Source: UBA1738 sp045655325 | GTDB taxonomy: Bacteria > Bacillota > Clostridia > UBA1381 | Direction of reading: 5' to 3' | Assembly (NCBI GenBank): GCA_045655325.1 | Contig: JAZOOY010000001.1 | Location: 1-42,940, forward strand | DNA length: 42,940 nt | Shown here: positions 23,850 through 31,429 of the stretch, in pieces | How the letters are laid out: every line of letters starts with the position of its first letter | Position numbering within the stretch: position 1 is the stretch's first letter | The notes under the pieces: generated by a model | The model's input: only the letters and a program-made list of their open reading frames with translations | Databases searched by the model: none | Told to the model about the DNA's origin: nothing | Position numbers and translations under genes: made by a program

Positions 23850-24341
23850 CTAAATCAAAATTATCGCTCCCAAAATTCCGCCCAAGACCCCACAGCTTCG
23901 GTAAAGCCTCCCAAGTTTTGCGTATTCTTCCTGTGCGTTTTTCTTGCTTTCTGAAAGTCCCGAAACCGCTCTTTTAATAGCTCCCACCTGCGTCACGCTA
24001 TCTGTCATTCCCAGATTTTCTGCAAGTGCCCGAATAGGCGCTTTGTCCCGCTCCAAAAGGAACTCTTCTTCCAAAAGAGCCTTGTCTGTCGCCACCTTTA
24101 TTCCGTCCTTTGAAAGGTTATTTGCAATAGTTTTAAACATACCTATCCCGTGGTTTTCACCGATAGAAAAAAGTGCGCAAAAAAGGTCATTTCTCCCATA
24201 GCCGATGTCGGTTTCCAAAAGGTTTAGCCCTGAAATTATCCCATCAAGGCACTCCGCTCGTTTTTTCAGGCTATCAGACTTTAAAAATCCAATCATACTC
24301 CCTGCAACAATAATTAAGCCTGCCCCGATTATTCTAAACAC
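23850..24341 (-). CDS. spoIIIAB: Stage III sporulation protein AB
   Basis: SpoIIIAB is a membrane-anchored protein with a fold similar to GspF-type assembly factors. The 163-residue product has N-terminal and C-terminal helices (IIGAGLIIVAGSMIGF and CGVLGGILGAIIL) and the internal family segment DGIISGLNLLETDIGYG. The start is GTG at 24341, overlapping the end of spoIIIAA by 13 bases, with GGAGG about nine bases before it. Confidence 0.92.
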   Translation of the reverse strand: MFRIIGAGLIIVAGSMIGFLKSDSLKKRAECLDGIISGLNLLETDIGYGRNDLFCALFSIGENHGIGMFKTIANNLSKDGIKVATDKALLEEEFLLERDKAPIRALAENLGMTDSVTQVGAIKRAVSGLSESKKNAQEEYAKLGRLYRSCGVLGGILGAIILI

Positions 24342-25198
24342 TTTCCAATTCCTCCAAGGCGTATTACTGTATCAAAGCCGTCTGGTGCATCTCCAAAAGA
24401 ATGCAGGCTTGTTATTATGGAAACGCCTCTTTTTTTGATTTCAGAAATGGCGTCAAAGTCTTCCTTTCCGCCGATTTCGTCGGTTATTATAACGTCAGGC
24501 GACATGGCACGAAGCATCAAAATCATACCCTCTGCTTTATTTACTCCCGATAAAACGTCGCAGTTGGCACCCAAAGAAAAGGATGGCACTCCGTTTGACA
24601 GCGCCGCAATTTCCCCACGCTCGTCCACTATAGACACCTTTTTCCCCAAAAGGGATAAATGCCTTGCAATATCACGAAGCATTGTGGTTTTTCCGCACAT
24701 GGGCGGTGATACAATCAGGGTGTTTTTTATCCTGTTTCCGTCTAAAATCCTGTCCATAACCTTGTCCGCACTACCGATAACTTCCCGTGCATATCGGTAG
24801 TTCAAGGACTGTACTGTCCTAATATGAGAAACCACACCATTCTCTACCACAGCATCTCCCGAAATCCCCACTCTGTGGCCTTTTTCAAGGGTTATAAACC
24901 CGTTCTTTATATCCTCCGAAAAAGCGTACACCGATGACCTTGTGATAAGCTCCATACCACGTTTTATATCTCCCGACGTTACGATTACTCCCTCTTTATA
25001 ATCATCGGTAATCCTGCCGTTTTTGGTTATGTAAAATATGCCGCCTGTCATCACCAACGCCATGGGCATTCCGGAGCGAAGCCGTATTTCGCAAAGCCTG
25101 TCCAAGTCAATATTCCGAAGTTGGGCCCTTTGCTTTTCAGGGATAGCACCTAAAAACTCCATACCTTCCATGTTTTCTTCTCTTGCTAAAGTAAGCAT
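24329..25198 (-). CDS. spoIIIAA: Stage III sporulation protein AA (ATPase)
   Basis: SpoIIIAA is the cytoplasmic ATPase of the SpoIIIA channel, related to type II/IV secretion ATPases. It has a Walker A motif in VSPPMCGKTTMLRDIAR, a Walker B-type DVIITDEIGG, and the family segments GHRVGISGDAVVENG and SIVDERGEIAAL. The frame is open 14 codons further upstream to 25240. The start at 25198 is chosen because AGAGGTGAAAGG lies just before it; ATG codons at 25171 and 25162 are alternatives. It is the first gene of the complete AA-AH operon. A weak SigE-like pair (TCTATTT and AATATGAT) lies between it and ispF but is not convincing. Confidence 0.93.
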   Translation of the reverse strand: MLTLAREENMEGMEFLGAIPEKQRAQLRNIDLDRLCEIRLRSGMPMALVMTGGIFYITKNGRITDDYKEGVIVTSGDIKRGMELITRSSVYAFSEDIKNGFITLEKGHRVGISGDAVVENGVVSHIRTVQSLNYRYAREVIGSADKVMDRILDGNRIKNTLIVSPPMCGKTTMLRDIARHLSLLGKKVSIVDERGEIAALSNGVPSFSLGANCDVLSGVNKAEGMILMLRAMSPDVIITDEIGGKEDFDAISEIKKRGVSIITSLHSFGDAPDGFDTVIRLGGIGKCLE

Positions 25199-25282
25199 CC
25201 CTTTCACCTCTTTCTCTTTATCATATTTTACGGCACACAAAAATAGAACAACAAAAGTTGTCCTGGGGAAAAGGTAATAAAA

Positions 25283-25306
25283 AAAGAACGGATATTTCCG
25301 TTCTTT
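25283..25306 (-). terminator. Intrinsic terminator after ispF
   Basis: The arms at 25283-25292 and 25297-25306 form a ten-base-pair stem with a four-base loop, followed on the minus strand by a T-run. The stem overlaps the ispF stop codon. It insulates the spoIIIA operon from the ispDF unit. Confidence 0.85.
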
Positions 25307-25772
25307 ACTTTAACAACACAACTGCCATTGATGAAATGCCCTCGCCACGACCTTCAAAGCCAAGCTTTTCGGTGGTAGTGGCTTTTACGTTAACCGCATC
25401 TTCCGAAACGCCCATAGCCTCTGCCGTATTCTTTCGCATAGCAGGGATATATGGTAAAAGTTTTGGTTTTTGCGCAATAATTGTTATGTCCGCATTTTCA
25501 ATTTCATAGCCCGCATCACGGATAAGACCGCAAACGTGCTTTAACAAAATAACACTTGAAATTCCCTTGTATTTCGGGTCAGTATCAGGGAAATGCTTAC
25601 CGATATCGCCAAGTGCAGCTGCACCCAAAAGCGCATCGCAAAGTGCGTGAAGCGCCACGTCTGCATCAGAGTGTCCTAAAAGTCCTTTTTCGTATTCCAC
25701 CTTTTCTCCGCAAAGATAAAGGTCACGTCCTTCGGCAAAAGCGTGAACGTCGTACCCTTGACCAATTCGCAT
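25305..25772 (-). CDS. ispF: 2-C-methyl-D-erythritol 2,4-cyclodiphosphate synthase IspF
   Basis: IspF catalyses the cyclisation step of the MEP (non-mevalonate) isoprenoid pathway. The 155-residue protein begins RIGQGYDVHAFAEGRDL, with the zinc ligands Asp8 and His10. It continues with GLLGHSDADVALHALCDALLGA, FPDTDPKYKG and ends EGISSMAVVLL, all family hallmarks. It follows ispD after one base, so the two are translated from one mRNA. GAGGGG precedes the ATG. Confidence 0.97.
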   Translation of the reverse strand: MRIGQGYDVHAFAEGRDLYLCGEKVEYEKGLLGHSDADVALHALCDALLGAAALGDIGKHFPDTDPKYKGISSVILLKHVCGLIRDAGYEIENADITIIAQKPKLLPYIPAMRKNTAEAMGVSEDAVNVKATTTEKLGFEGRGEGISSMAVVLLK

Positions 25773-25773
25773 T

Positions 25774-26436
25774 TTATTCCCCTCTTTTCTTCAAAATTCT
25801 CTCCGCCAGATCCATATCATCAGGCGTTGTTATCTTTATATTATCATAGCTTCCGTCAACAATTTTAACTCTTTGCCCATATTTTTCAGCCAAAGCGCAA
25901 TCGTCGGTGAAAACTTCGTCGCATTTTTCGTACATTTCCAAAATATCTGAAAGCTTAAACACCTGCGGTGTTTGTATGTTATATAAGAATTCTCTATCCA
26001 AAGTTTTGGAAATAAAGCCATTCTCGTCAGCCATTTTTAAGGTATCCTTACACTTAACACCAAGTGCCGCTGCGCCAAATTCCATAGCCGCATTTAACAC
26101 ATTCTCAATGTCTTCTTGCAAAACAAGTGCTCTTGCGCCGTCGTGGATTGCCACAAAGTCGCCTGTTGCAGCCTTGAGTCCGTTTTGTACCGACTCGCCT
26201 CGAACGTTACCACCAGCAACTATTTCCTTTAGCTTGCTGTATTTTGAAAGAATTTTCTCTGCTTCTTCAATTTCGTTTGTAACCACTATGATTTCGTCTA
26301 TCATAGGCATATTCTGAAAAGCAGAAACGGTATGCTCAAGGATGGTTTTACCCAAAAGCTCCAAAAATACCTTGTTCTTTCCTGCTTTCATTCGTGTACC
26401 GCTTCCTGCGGCAACGATTACTGCGGAGATTTTCAT
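25774..26436 (-). CDS. ispD: 2-C-methyl-D-erythritol 4-phosphate cytidylyltransferase IspD
   Basis: IspD adds CMP to methylerythritol phosphate in the MEP pathway. The 220-residue protein starts with VIVAAGSGTRM (nucleotide binding loop) and NKVFLELLGKTILEHTV. It contains VAIHDGARALV and the TDDCALAEKYG and NIKITTPDDMDLAE segments. AGGAGGAGT lies upstream of the ATG. It sits between carD and ispF, a gene order common in Firmicutes. A terminator-like hairpin precedes it, so read-through from carD may be partial. Confidence 0.96.
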   Translation of the reverse strand: MKISAVIVAAGSGTRMKAGKNKVFLELLGKTILEHTVSAFQNMPMIDEIIVVTNEIEEAEKILSKYSKLKEIVAGGNVRGESVQNGLKAATGDFVAIHDGARALVLQEDIENVLNAAMEFGAAALGVKCKDTLKMADENGFISKTLDREFLYNIQTPQVFKLSDILEMYEKCDEVFTDDCALAEKYGQRVKIVDGSYDNIKITTPDDMDLAERILKKRGE

Positions 26437-26451
26437 AAATACTCCTCCTTT

Positions 26452-26497
26452 TATAAAAAAATTGCCTTATATTTTATAGAAAATGCTAAGACAATTT
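26452..26497 (-). terminator. Terminator-like hairpin between carD and ispD
   Basis: On the minus strand an 11-base stem with one G-U pair (arms 26497-26487 and 26469-26459) is followed by seven T residues. It lies five bases after the carD stop codon and just before the ispD ribosome binding site. No separate strong promoter for ispD is visible, so it may attenuate rather than fully stop transcription. Confidence 0.7.
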
Positions 26498-26502
26498 TGA
26501 TT

Positions 26503-26991
26503 TTATTTTAAAAGTTCTTCCACGGTGTCATTTAAAATGCTTTCCACGTCACCCATACTTGCAGCACCTGACAAAACGATTTCGCTTGTCATAATACGTT
26601 TTGATGAATTAAGCATTTTTCGCTCACTTGTAGAAAGGCCCTTTGTTTTTTCACGAAGCATCAAGGCCTTAACAACAGAAAGAACTTCATAAATGTCACC
26701 CGATTTAATTTTTACAATGTTTTCTCTTTGGCGTCTGTTCCAGTTGTCATCCATAACAACAGGTTCTTTTCGAAACGCTTCAAGCACCTTTAAGGCTTCC
26801 TCTTTTGCAATAACATACCTGACACCTATTTCATCACAGCCTTCTGTGGGTATCATAACCGTCATATCTTCAGACGGCATTTTCAATATGAAATACTTTT
26901 GTTTTTTGCCAAGGACAACCCGTTCCTCTATCCCTTCAATGACCCCGGCACCATGTGGCGGATAAAGGATTTTATCTCCTACGCTATACAT
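26503..26991 (-). CDS. CarD-family transcriptional regulator
   Basis: CarD-family proteins bind the RNA polymerase beta subunit and stabilise open promoter complexes. The 162-residue product opens with YSVGDKILYPPHGAGVIEGIE, the Tudor-like RNA polymerase interaction domain, and has DNWNRRQRENIVKIKSGDIYEVLSVVKAL as the start of the helical DNA-contacting domain. An upstream in-frame ATG at 27027 exists, but AGGAGG eight bases before 26991 sets the start. It is preceded by a strong promoter and followed by ispD-ispF, a common order in Firmicutes. Confidence 0.93.
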   Translation of the reverse strand: MYSVGDKILYPPHGAGVIEGIEERVVLGKKQKYFILKMPSEDMTVMIPTEGCDEIGVRYVIAKEEALKVLEAFRKEPVVMDDNWNRRQRENIVKIKSGDIYEVLSVVKALMLREKTKGLSTSERKMLNSSKRIMTSEIVLSGAASMGDVESILNDTVEELLK

Positions 26992-27028
26992 TTTAATGCC
27001 TCCTAATTTTTTCCCTTTGTGTACCACT

Positions 27029-27057
27029 ATTATACCACATTTTCCTTAATATGTAAA
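27029..27057 (-). promoter_or_regulatory. Predicted SigA promoter of carD
   Basis: On the minus strand TTTACA (27057-27052) and a perfect TATAAT (27034-27029) are 17 bases apart, about 40 bases upstream of the carD start. Confidence 0.85.
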
Positions 27058-27228
27058 CAAATATTTCTTTTTGTTTCCTGATTTTTGTGTTTTTTCGCCA
27101 TAAGATTACGGCAAAGTTGTAATTTAATTACATTTCCATAACATTTATGGACGAAAGCAAGAAAACTGTTATAATGTAATTGTATTAGTGTATCTTTTAA
27201 TATTTTTTACAAAAGGAGAGTTAGCAGA

Positions 27229-28494
27229 ATGAAGTGTAGAAAATGCGGTGCTGAAGTTACAGCCGAGATGAAACGTTGCGCCAAATGCGGTGCTCCTGTG
27301 CTCCTTCGAGTTATGGAACAAGAAGAAAAGCGACACCTAAGTTCAAAAGAAATTCGCGAAAAAGAAAAGAAAATGCGAAATGAATATAATAAAATGACAG
27401 CCGAAAAGCAGAAAGCCGCTGAAAAAGAGCGTCTTGAGGCTGAAAAGAAAGCCGCAAAAGAAGCAGAAATTTTGAAGAAACAGCAGGAAAAGGAAGAAAA
27501 ACGTGCTGCAAAACTTGAAAAGGAACAGGCAGTTTTGGAGGCAAAGCAAAAAGAGGCTGAACTTTTAGCTGCTCAAAAACTTGAAAAGGAAGAAGCTAAA
27601 AAGGCTGAACTTTTGGAAAAGCAGAGACTTGCAGAAGAAAAAGCTGCTCTTGAGCTTGCCCAGAAGGAAGAAAAAGAACGCCTGGAGCTAGAAGCAAAAG
27701 CGAAAAAGGAAAGACTTGATGCGGAAGCTAAAGCGGAAAAAGAAAAGCTTGAGCTTGAGGCCAAGGCTGAAAAAGAAAAGCTTGATGCCGAAAAAGCACG
27801 TCTTGAGGCGGAGAAAAAGGCTGAAAAGGAACGTTTAGAGCTTGAAAAGAAAGCCGAAAAGGAACGTCTTGATGCGGAAGCTAAAGCCGAAAAGGAAAGA
27901 CTTGCAGCTGAAAAAGAGCGCTTAGCACTTGAAAAGAAAGAAGCAAAACAAAAGGCCAAGGAAGAAAAGGCTACAGGAAGCGGCAAAAAGACAATGCTTA
28001 TAATCCTTGCTGTCATAGCAGTTTCCGTAGTTGTTTACTTAATCTCTTTTGGAGCAACAACAAGAAACATCATTGAAACAAATGTTCCAACAGAGCCACC
28101 AATTGAAACTCAGGCACCAACACCTACTCCTGAAGTTACACCGGAGCCAACTCCTGAACCTACACCGGAACCAACTCCGACACCAACACCTACTCAAAAG
28201 CCAACTGAAAAGCCAAGAAATATTACTGATAATAAGATACTGTTCCCAAGTGACTCACAGTACATAACTGAAGCTGATCTTGCAGGGCTTTCAAAGTATG
28301 ATGTTGACCTTATAAGAAACGAAATCTTTGCAAGAAAAGGTTACGTTTTCAAGGACAAGACTTATAAAAAGTACTTCGAATCACAGGCTTGGTACACACC
28401 AAATCCTGCAGCAAACTATAACTTACAGCTTAACGAATACGAACAGTATAACGCAAACTTCCTAAAGGAATATCAGGTTGCACAGGGTTGGTAA
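27229..28494 (+). CDS. Zinc ribbon, coiled-coil, membrane-anchored YARHG-domain protein
   Basis: This 421-residue protein has an unusual modular build. Residues 1-22 form a zinc ribbon with Cys3, Cys6, Cys17 and Cys20. Residues about 32-250 are a highly charged Lys/Glu/Ala/Leu coiled coil with repeats such as AEAKAEKERLDAE. A membrane helix lies near 255-272. A Thr-Pro-Glu linker (TPEPTPEPTPEP, about 280-325) follows. The C-terminus is a YARHG domain with YDVDLIRNEIFARKGYVF and FESQAWYTPNP. Topology would place the zinc ribbon and coiled coil in the cytoplasm and YARHG outside. The function of YARHG is not established. AAAGGAG precedes the start; TATAAT at 27170-27175 may be the -10, with a poor -35. 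It is a single-gene unit convergent with rodA. Confidence 0.85.
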   Translation: MKCRKCGAEVTAEMKRCAKCGAPVLLRVMEQEEKRHLSSKEIREKEKKMRNEYNKMTAEKQKAAEKERLEAEKKAAKEAEILKKQQEKEEKRAAKLEKEQAVLEAKQKEAELLAAQKLEKEEAKKAELLEKQRLAEEKAALELAQKEEKERLELEAKAKKERLDAEAKAEKEKLELEAKAEKEKLDAEKARLEAEKKAEKERLELEKKAEKERLDAEAKAEKERLAAEKERLALEKKEAKQKAKEEKATGSGKKTMLIILAVIAVSVVVYLISFGATTRNIIETNVPTEPPIETQAPTPTPEVTPEPTPEPTPEPTPTPTPTQKPTEKPRNITDNKILFPSDSQYITEADLAGLSKYDVDLIRNEIFARKGYVFKDKTYKKYFESQAWYTPNPAANYNLQLNEYEQYNANFLKEYQVAQGW

Positions 28495-28505
28495 TAAGGT
28501 AAATA

Positions 28506-28535
28506 AAAAGACAGTGTTTCTACACTGTCTTTTTT
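28506..28535. terminator. Bidirectional intrinsic terminator
   Basis: The arms AAAAGACAGTG (28506-28516) and CACTGTCTTTT (28523-28533) form an 11-base-pair stem with A-rich and T-rich flanks. It serves the YARHG gene on the plus strand and rodA on the minus strand. Confidence 0.9.
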
Positions 28536-29643
28536 AATACATCTTAGTTCCATGCGAGTGTCGTGTCACCGACAGGACAATTCCTATTGCAATCATATTG
28601 GTTAATAGTGACGTTCCACCATAGCTCATAAACGGAAGCGGAATACCCGTTACCGGCATCAGTCCGATGCACATTCCGATATTTTCAAAGGTGTGGAATA
28701 TAAGCATTGCCGCAATTCCAAGGCATAAATATTTTCCAAAGGAATCGTTGGCTTCCTGGGACGCCTTTATGCATCTTGCGATTATCAGAAATAGTAGCAG
28801 AATTACCAAAAGTGCACCGATAAATCCAAGCTCTTCTGCAACCACGCTGAAGATAAAGTCGGTATGTTTTGTTGGCAAAAATCCAAACTGGTTCTGTGTT
28901 CCTTTCAAAAATCCCTTGCCGAAAAGCTGGCCTGAACCAACTGCAATTTTTGACTGAATTACGTTATATCCGCTGCCCAGTCTATCCATATCAGGGTTAA
29001 AGAACACCTGAATTCTGTGCTTTTGATAGTCACTCAAAAGGAAGAAATAAGCAAGAGGCAAAAACGCCGCAAAGCCTAAAACTGCAGGGATTATATACTT
29101 AAAAGCAATACCTGCTGCAAAAAGTACAACTGCGAACATAAAGCAGAATACCATGGCACTTCCCGCATCCGGCTGAAGCATTATAAGTCCCAAAAGCACA
29201 GCAACGTGGCAGACTAAAAGCACTATTGTTATCGGTCTGTCCAGCTGATGCTTTACCATAGAAAGATGCTTTGCAAAGGTGATTGCAAAACCTATCTTGC
29301 AAATTTCCGACGGCTGAATACCAATCGGCCCAAAACGAATCCAGCTCCTTGCACCCCAGTTTCCCGTAGAACCCACAATGAGCACCGCCACCAAAAGTGC
29401 AATGCACACGCCGAAAATCGGCAGAGCAACGTGGCCGAAGATGTGATAATCAATTCTGCTTATTATCACCATCATGGCAATACCTATTAAAAACGCTCCG
29501 GTCTGGATAATCACGTTTGAGTTAGTATTCAAGGACCGTGTGGCGCTGTATATCATAAAGATACCGAAAACCGCCGCCACAAGGGTCAGCCAAAACAGAA
29601 AGCTGTCGTGTCCGTGTATCAGATTCTCTTCCCTGCGTCTCAT
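28534..29643 (-). CDS. rodA: SEDS peptidoglycan glycosyltransferase RodA
   Basis: RodA polymerises glycan strands in the elongation machinery for rod shape. The 369-residue protein has about ten membrane helices and the SEDS hallmarks: GARSWIRFGPIGIQPSEICKIG, LLQPDAGSAMVF with the catalytic Asp, the extracellular loop with GSGYNVIQSKIAVGSG and KGTQNQFGFLPTKHTDFIFSV, and the C-terminal LPFMSYGGTSLL. The short QSKIAVGSGQLFGKGFL form and lack of a long N-terminal extension favour RodA over FtsW, though the two are hard to separate by eye. It starts 24 bases after the diguanylate cyclase gene with GGGAGAG upstream, so both are probably cotranscribed. Confidence 0.92.
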   Translation of the reverse strand: MRRREENLIHGHDSFLFWLTLVAAVFGIFMIYSATRSLNTNSNVIIQTGAFLIGIAMMVIISRIDYHIFGHVALPIFGVCIALLVAVLIVGSTGNWGARSWIRFGPIGIQPSEICKIGFAITFAKHLSMVKHQLDRPITIVLLVCHVAVLLGLIMLQPDAGSAMVFCFMFAVVLFAAGIAFKYIIPAVLGFAAFLPLAYFFLLSDYQKHRIQVFFNPDMDRLGSGYNVIQSKIAVGSGQLFGKGFLKGTQNQFGFLPTKHTDFIFSVVAEELGFIGALLVILLLFLIIARCIKASQEANDSFGKYLCLGIAAMLIFHTFENIGMCIGLMPVTGIPLPFMSYGGTSLLTNMIAIGIVLSVTRHSHGTKMY

Positions 29644-29667
29644 TCTTTCTCTCCCATTATTTCTGCA

Positions 29668-30771
29668 TTATTCAACTAAAGCTTTTTGCTTTTTATTTAA
29701 ATACATCATTTTATCTGCCTTATCAAAGGCAACATCAAAAGGATTAAGATTATTAAAATCCACGATTGCACAACCGAATGATAATGTTATATCAGGTCCT
29801 TCTGTTGTTTTTTCATTTATTATGCGCATATGTTCTTCCAAATCAACCGCATTCATTGCTTTAGAAATCACGACAAACTCATCTCCGCCTATACGGAAAA
29901 GCTCACATTGGTCGCCTTGGAAATACTCTTCTAAAATTTCCGCAACTTCTCTTAACACCTTGTCACCTTTTATATGCCCATAGGTATCGTTGATATTCTT
30001 AAAATTATCAATATCCATAACTGCAACCAAGAAAATATCATCTTCATTTTCTGTGTGCTGTTCTTGGTTTTTCTTTATAAATTCTTTATAAGCTGTTCTG
30101 TTCTTCAGCTTTGTTAATGCATCAATATATGCTATATTTATAAGCTTGCGATTTTCGGTAATGCGTTTGTTTTTTTCGGCATTATCTTCCACCAGTATGT
30201 AGAAGACCATTAGTGTTAAATAAAGAATCAAACTAAATGCAATAAAGTTAAAAATAGTTGTTCCTGCAGTATCGGCGTCCACTTTAAAGGCATACTGATT
30301 TGCAAACAGCACTAAGAAAAGTGACAATATTATATTAAGTTTACTCCAACCATTCTCAAAAAAAGCTTTTGACTTTTTATGCTTCGGGATTAGAATCTTA
30401 TACAAGAATATATGCATTAGCAAGAATATAGCAACATTTATAATGTTCAAAGCATAAGCACTTTTACAAAACACGGAAGCATATAAATTTGCACCAAGAC
30501 ATACACAAAAAGAATTTGAATATGTTAAAAACAGGAATAACTTTTCGCCCATAGTTCCTTGTGTTGTAATAAAAAATATTACTAAATGTGCAATAAGCGT
30601 ACCAAAAAAACCTACCACAACGCTATTCTGCACTCTCATAATTCCCATAAAAGCGCAGACATACAAAATCCACAGTCCAATAGTTATAAGCTTGTTATAC
30701 TTTCTTTTCGCCATATACAATGGTGCCACAATATGTGATGCCATTGTAATTATCAGTCCTGTTAAATTCAT
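29668..30771 (-). CDS. Membrane diguanylate cyclase (GGDEF domain)
   Basis: This 367-residue protein makes the second messenger c-di-GMP. The first 195 residues contain about six or seven membrane helices of a type I do not recognise. A short linker leads to a GGDEF domain (about 205-367) with IDALTKLKNRTAYKEF, the metal-binding DIDNFKNINDTYGH (Asp253) and the intact GGDEF at 295-299. The inhibitory I-site RxxD, normally just before GGDEF, is absent (the sequence there is GDQCELFRI), so product inhibition through that site is unlikely. The start lies after GGGAGTGAGA. It precedes rodA in one unit. The signal sensed by the membrane part is unknown. Confidence 0.92.
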   Translation of the reverse strand: MNLTGLIITMASHIVAPLYMAKRKYNKLITIGLWILYVCAFMGIMRVQNSVVVGFFGTLIAHLVIFFITTQGTMGEKLFLFLTYSNSFCVCLGANLYASVFCKSAYALNIINVAIFLLMHIFLYKILIPKHKKSKAFFENGWSKLNIILSLFLVLFANQYAFKVDADTAGTTIFNFIAFSLILYLTLMVFYILVEDNAEKNKRITENRKLINIAYIDALTKLKNRTAYKEFIKKNQEQHTENEDDIFLVAVMDIDNFKNINDTYGHIKGDKVLREVAEILEEYFQGDQCELFRIGGDEFVVISKAMNAVDLEEHMRIINEKTTEGPDITLSFGCAIVDFNNLNPFDVAFDKADKMMYLNKKQKALVE

Positions 30772-30984
30772 ACTCTCACTCCCTATATGATTAAGGTTTT
30801 ATTTAAAGCAACACTAAACACAGTTTGCGTTATAATGTGCATATAGTTTAGTTCTTAACCCATTTTTCCTAATTATACCTCACCAATCTTATTATACTCC
30901 TATTTTGTCCCTTTTTCAATTACAATTTCATAACATTTACATAAAACCCGTGCCTTTTCAAATACTATTAAAAAGGAGTATGTT

Positions 30985-31218
30985 ATGAAACAGATATTTT
31001 TTTCTATAAAACTTTTAACCTATGGTGCATTTTGCGATATGTGTGCCGGACTTTGCACACGTATGGCAGAAAAATGCCTTGCCGAAAATAAATCACTAAA
31101 CAAAAAATTGCTCATTTTCATGAGCAATTTTTCCGGTAATAATCTTAAATCCTGGCAAGACTTTGAAAGAAAGTTCTTAAAACAATTTTTAGATAACCAC
31201 TCTCATCGCTTGCCTTAG
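30985..31218 (+). CDS. Small cysteine-containing protein (77 aa), unknown
   Basis: This ORF has a strong AAAGGAG seven bases before its ATG and a plausible protein sequence, so it is probably real. The first half is hydrophobic and cysteine-bearing (YGAFCDMCAGLCTRMAEKC, four Cys). The second half is amphipathic and charged (FSGNNLKSWQDFERKFLKQFL). I do not recognise the family. Upstream, TACATA (30938-30943) and AATACTA (30961-30967) with a 17-base spacer resemble a SigF/SigG-type promoter, which is suggestive only. A strong hairpin with flanking A and T runs (31103-31132) lies inside the ORF and could truncate the transcript. It converges with the DUF1858 gene after seven bases. Confidence 0.55.
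   Translation: MKQIFFSIKLLTYGAFCDMCAGLCTRMAEKCLAENKSLNKKLLIFMSNFSGNNLKSWQDFERKFLKQFLDNHSHRLP
31103..31132. terminator. Terminator-like hairpin inside the 77-residue ORF
   Basis: The arms 31103-31114 and 31121-31132 form a 12-base-pair stem with a six-base loop, flanked by six A residues on the left and five T residues on the right. It is the only terminator candidate downstream of the convergent gdpP-ftsH-DUF1858 unit on the minus strand. It also has the form of a terminator on the plus strand. Confidence 0.75.
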
Positions 31219-31225
31219 AAGTTTC

Positions 31226-31429
31226 TTATTTATCAGCAAGATAGTTGTTGATGTCAGCCACAAGCTTGTCAACGTCAGCACCGTGAACAGCGCAAGCCAT
31301 TTCTAGTGTTTCGCCTGATGCTGATGGGCAACCAAGACAGTGCATTCCAACGTTTAGTAAAAATTCTGCACAACCTGGGTCAAGCATTAAAACTTCTCTG
31401 ATAATCATGTCCTTAGTTACTTGTTTCAT
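31226..31429 (-). CDS. DUF1858 domain protein
   Basis: This 67-residue protein is a stand-alone DUF1858 domain: TKDMIIREVLMLDPGCAEFLLNVGMHCLGCPSASGETLEMAC. The two cysteines in a CLGC arrangement are typical, and family members are called disulfide oxidoreductase-like or hybrid-cluster-associated. The reaction is not known. The start is preceded by AAAGGAG, located within the end of ftsH; the two genes overlap by 17 bases, so translation is coupled. It is the last gene of the gdpP-to-ftsH run. Confidence 0.88.
   Translation of the reverse strand: MKQVTKDMIIREVLMLDPGCAEFLLNVGMHCLGCPSASGETLEMACAVHGADVDKLVADINNYLADK

Noticed and set aside
25210..25250. SigE promoter for the spoIIIA operon
   Set aside because: A SigE promoter is expected, but the visible hexamers (TCTATTT and AATATGAT) match poorly, so I did not list one as a feature.
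27573..28016. A 147-codon Ser/Phe-rich minus-strand frame
   Set aside because: It is antisense to the Lys/Glu coiled coil of the YARHG protein, so its composition is a by-product of that repeat.
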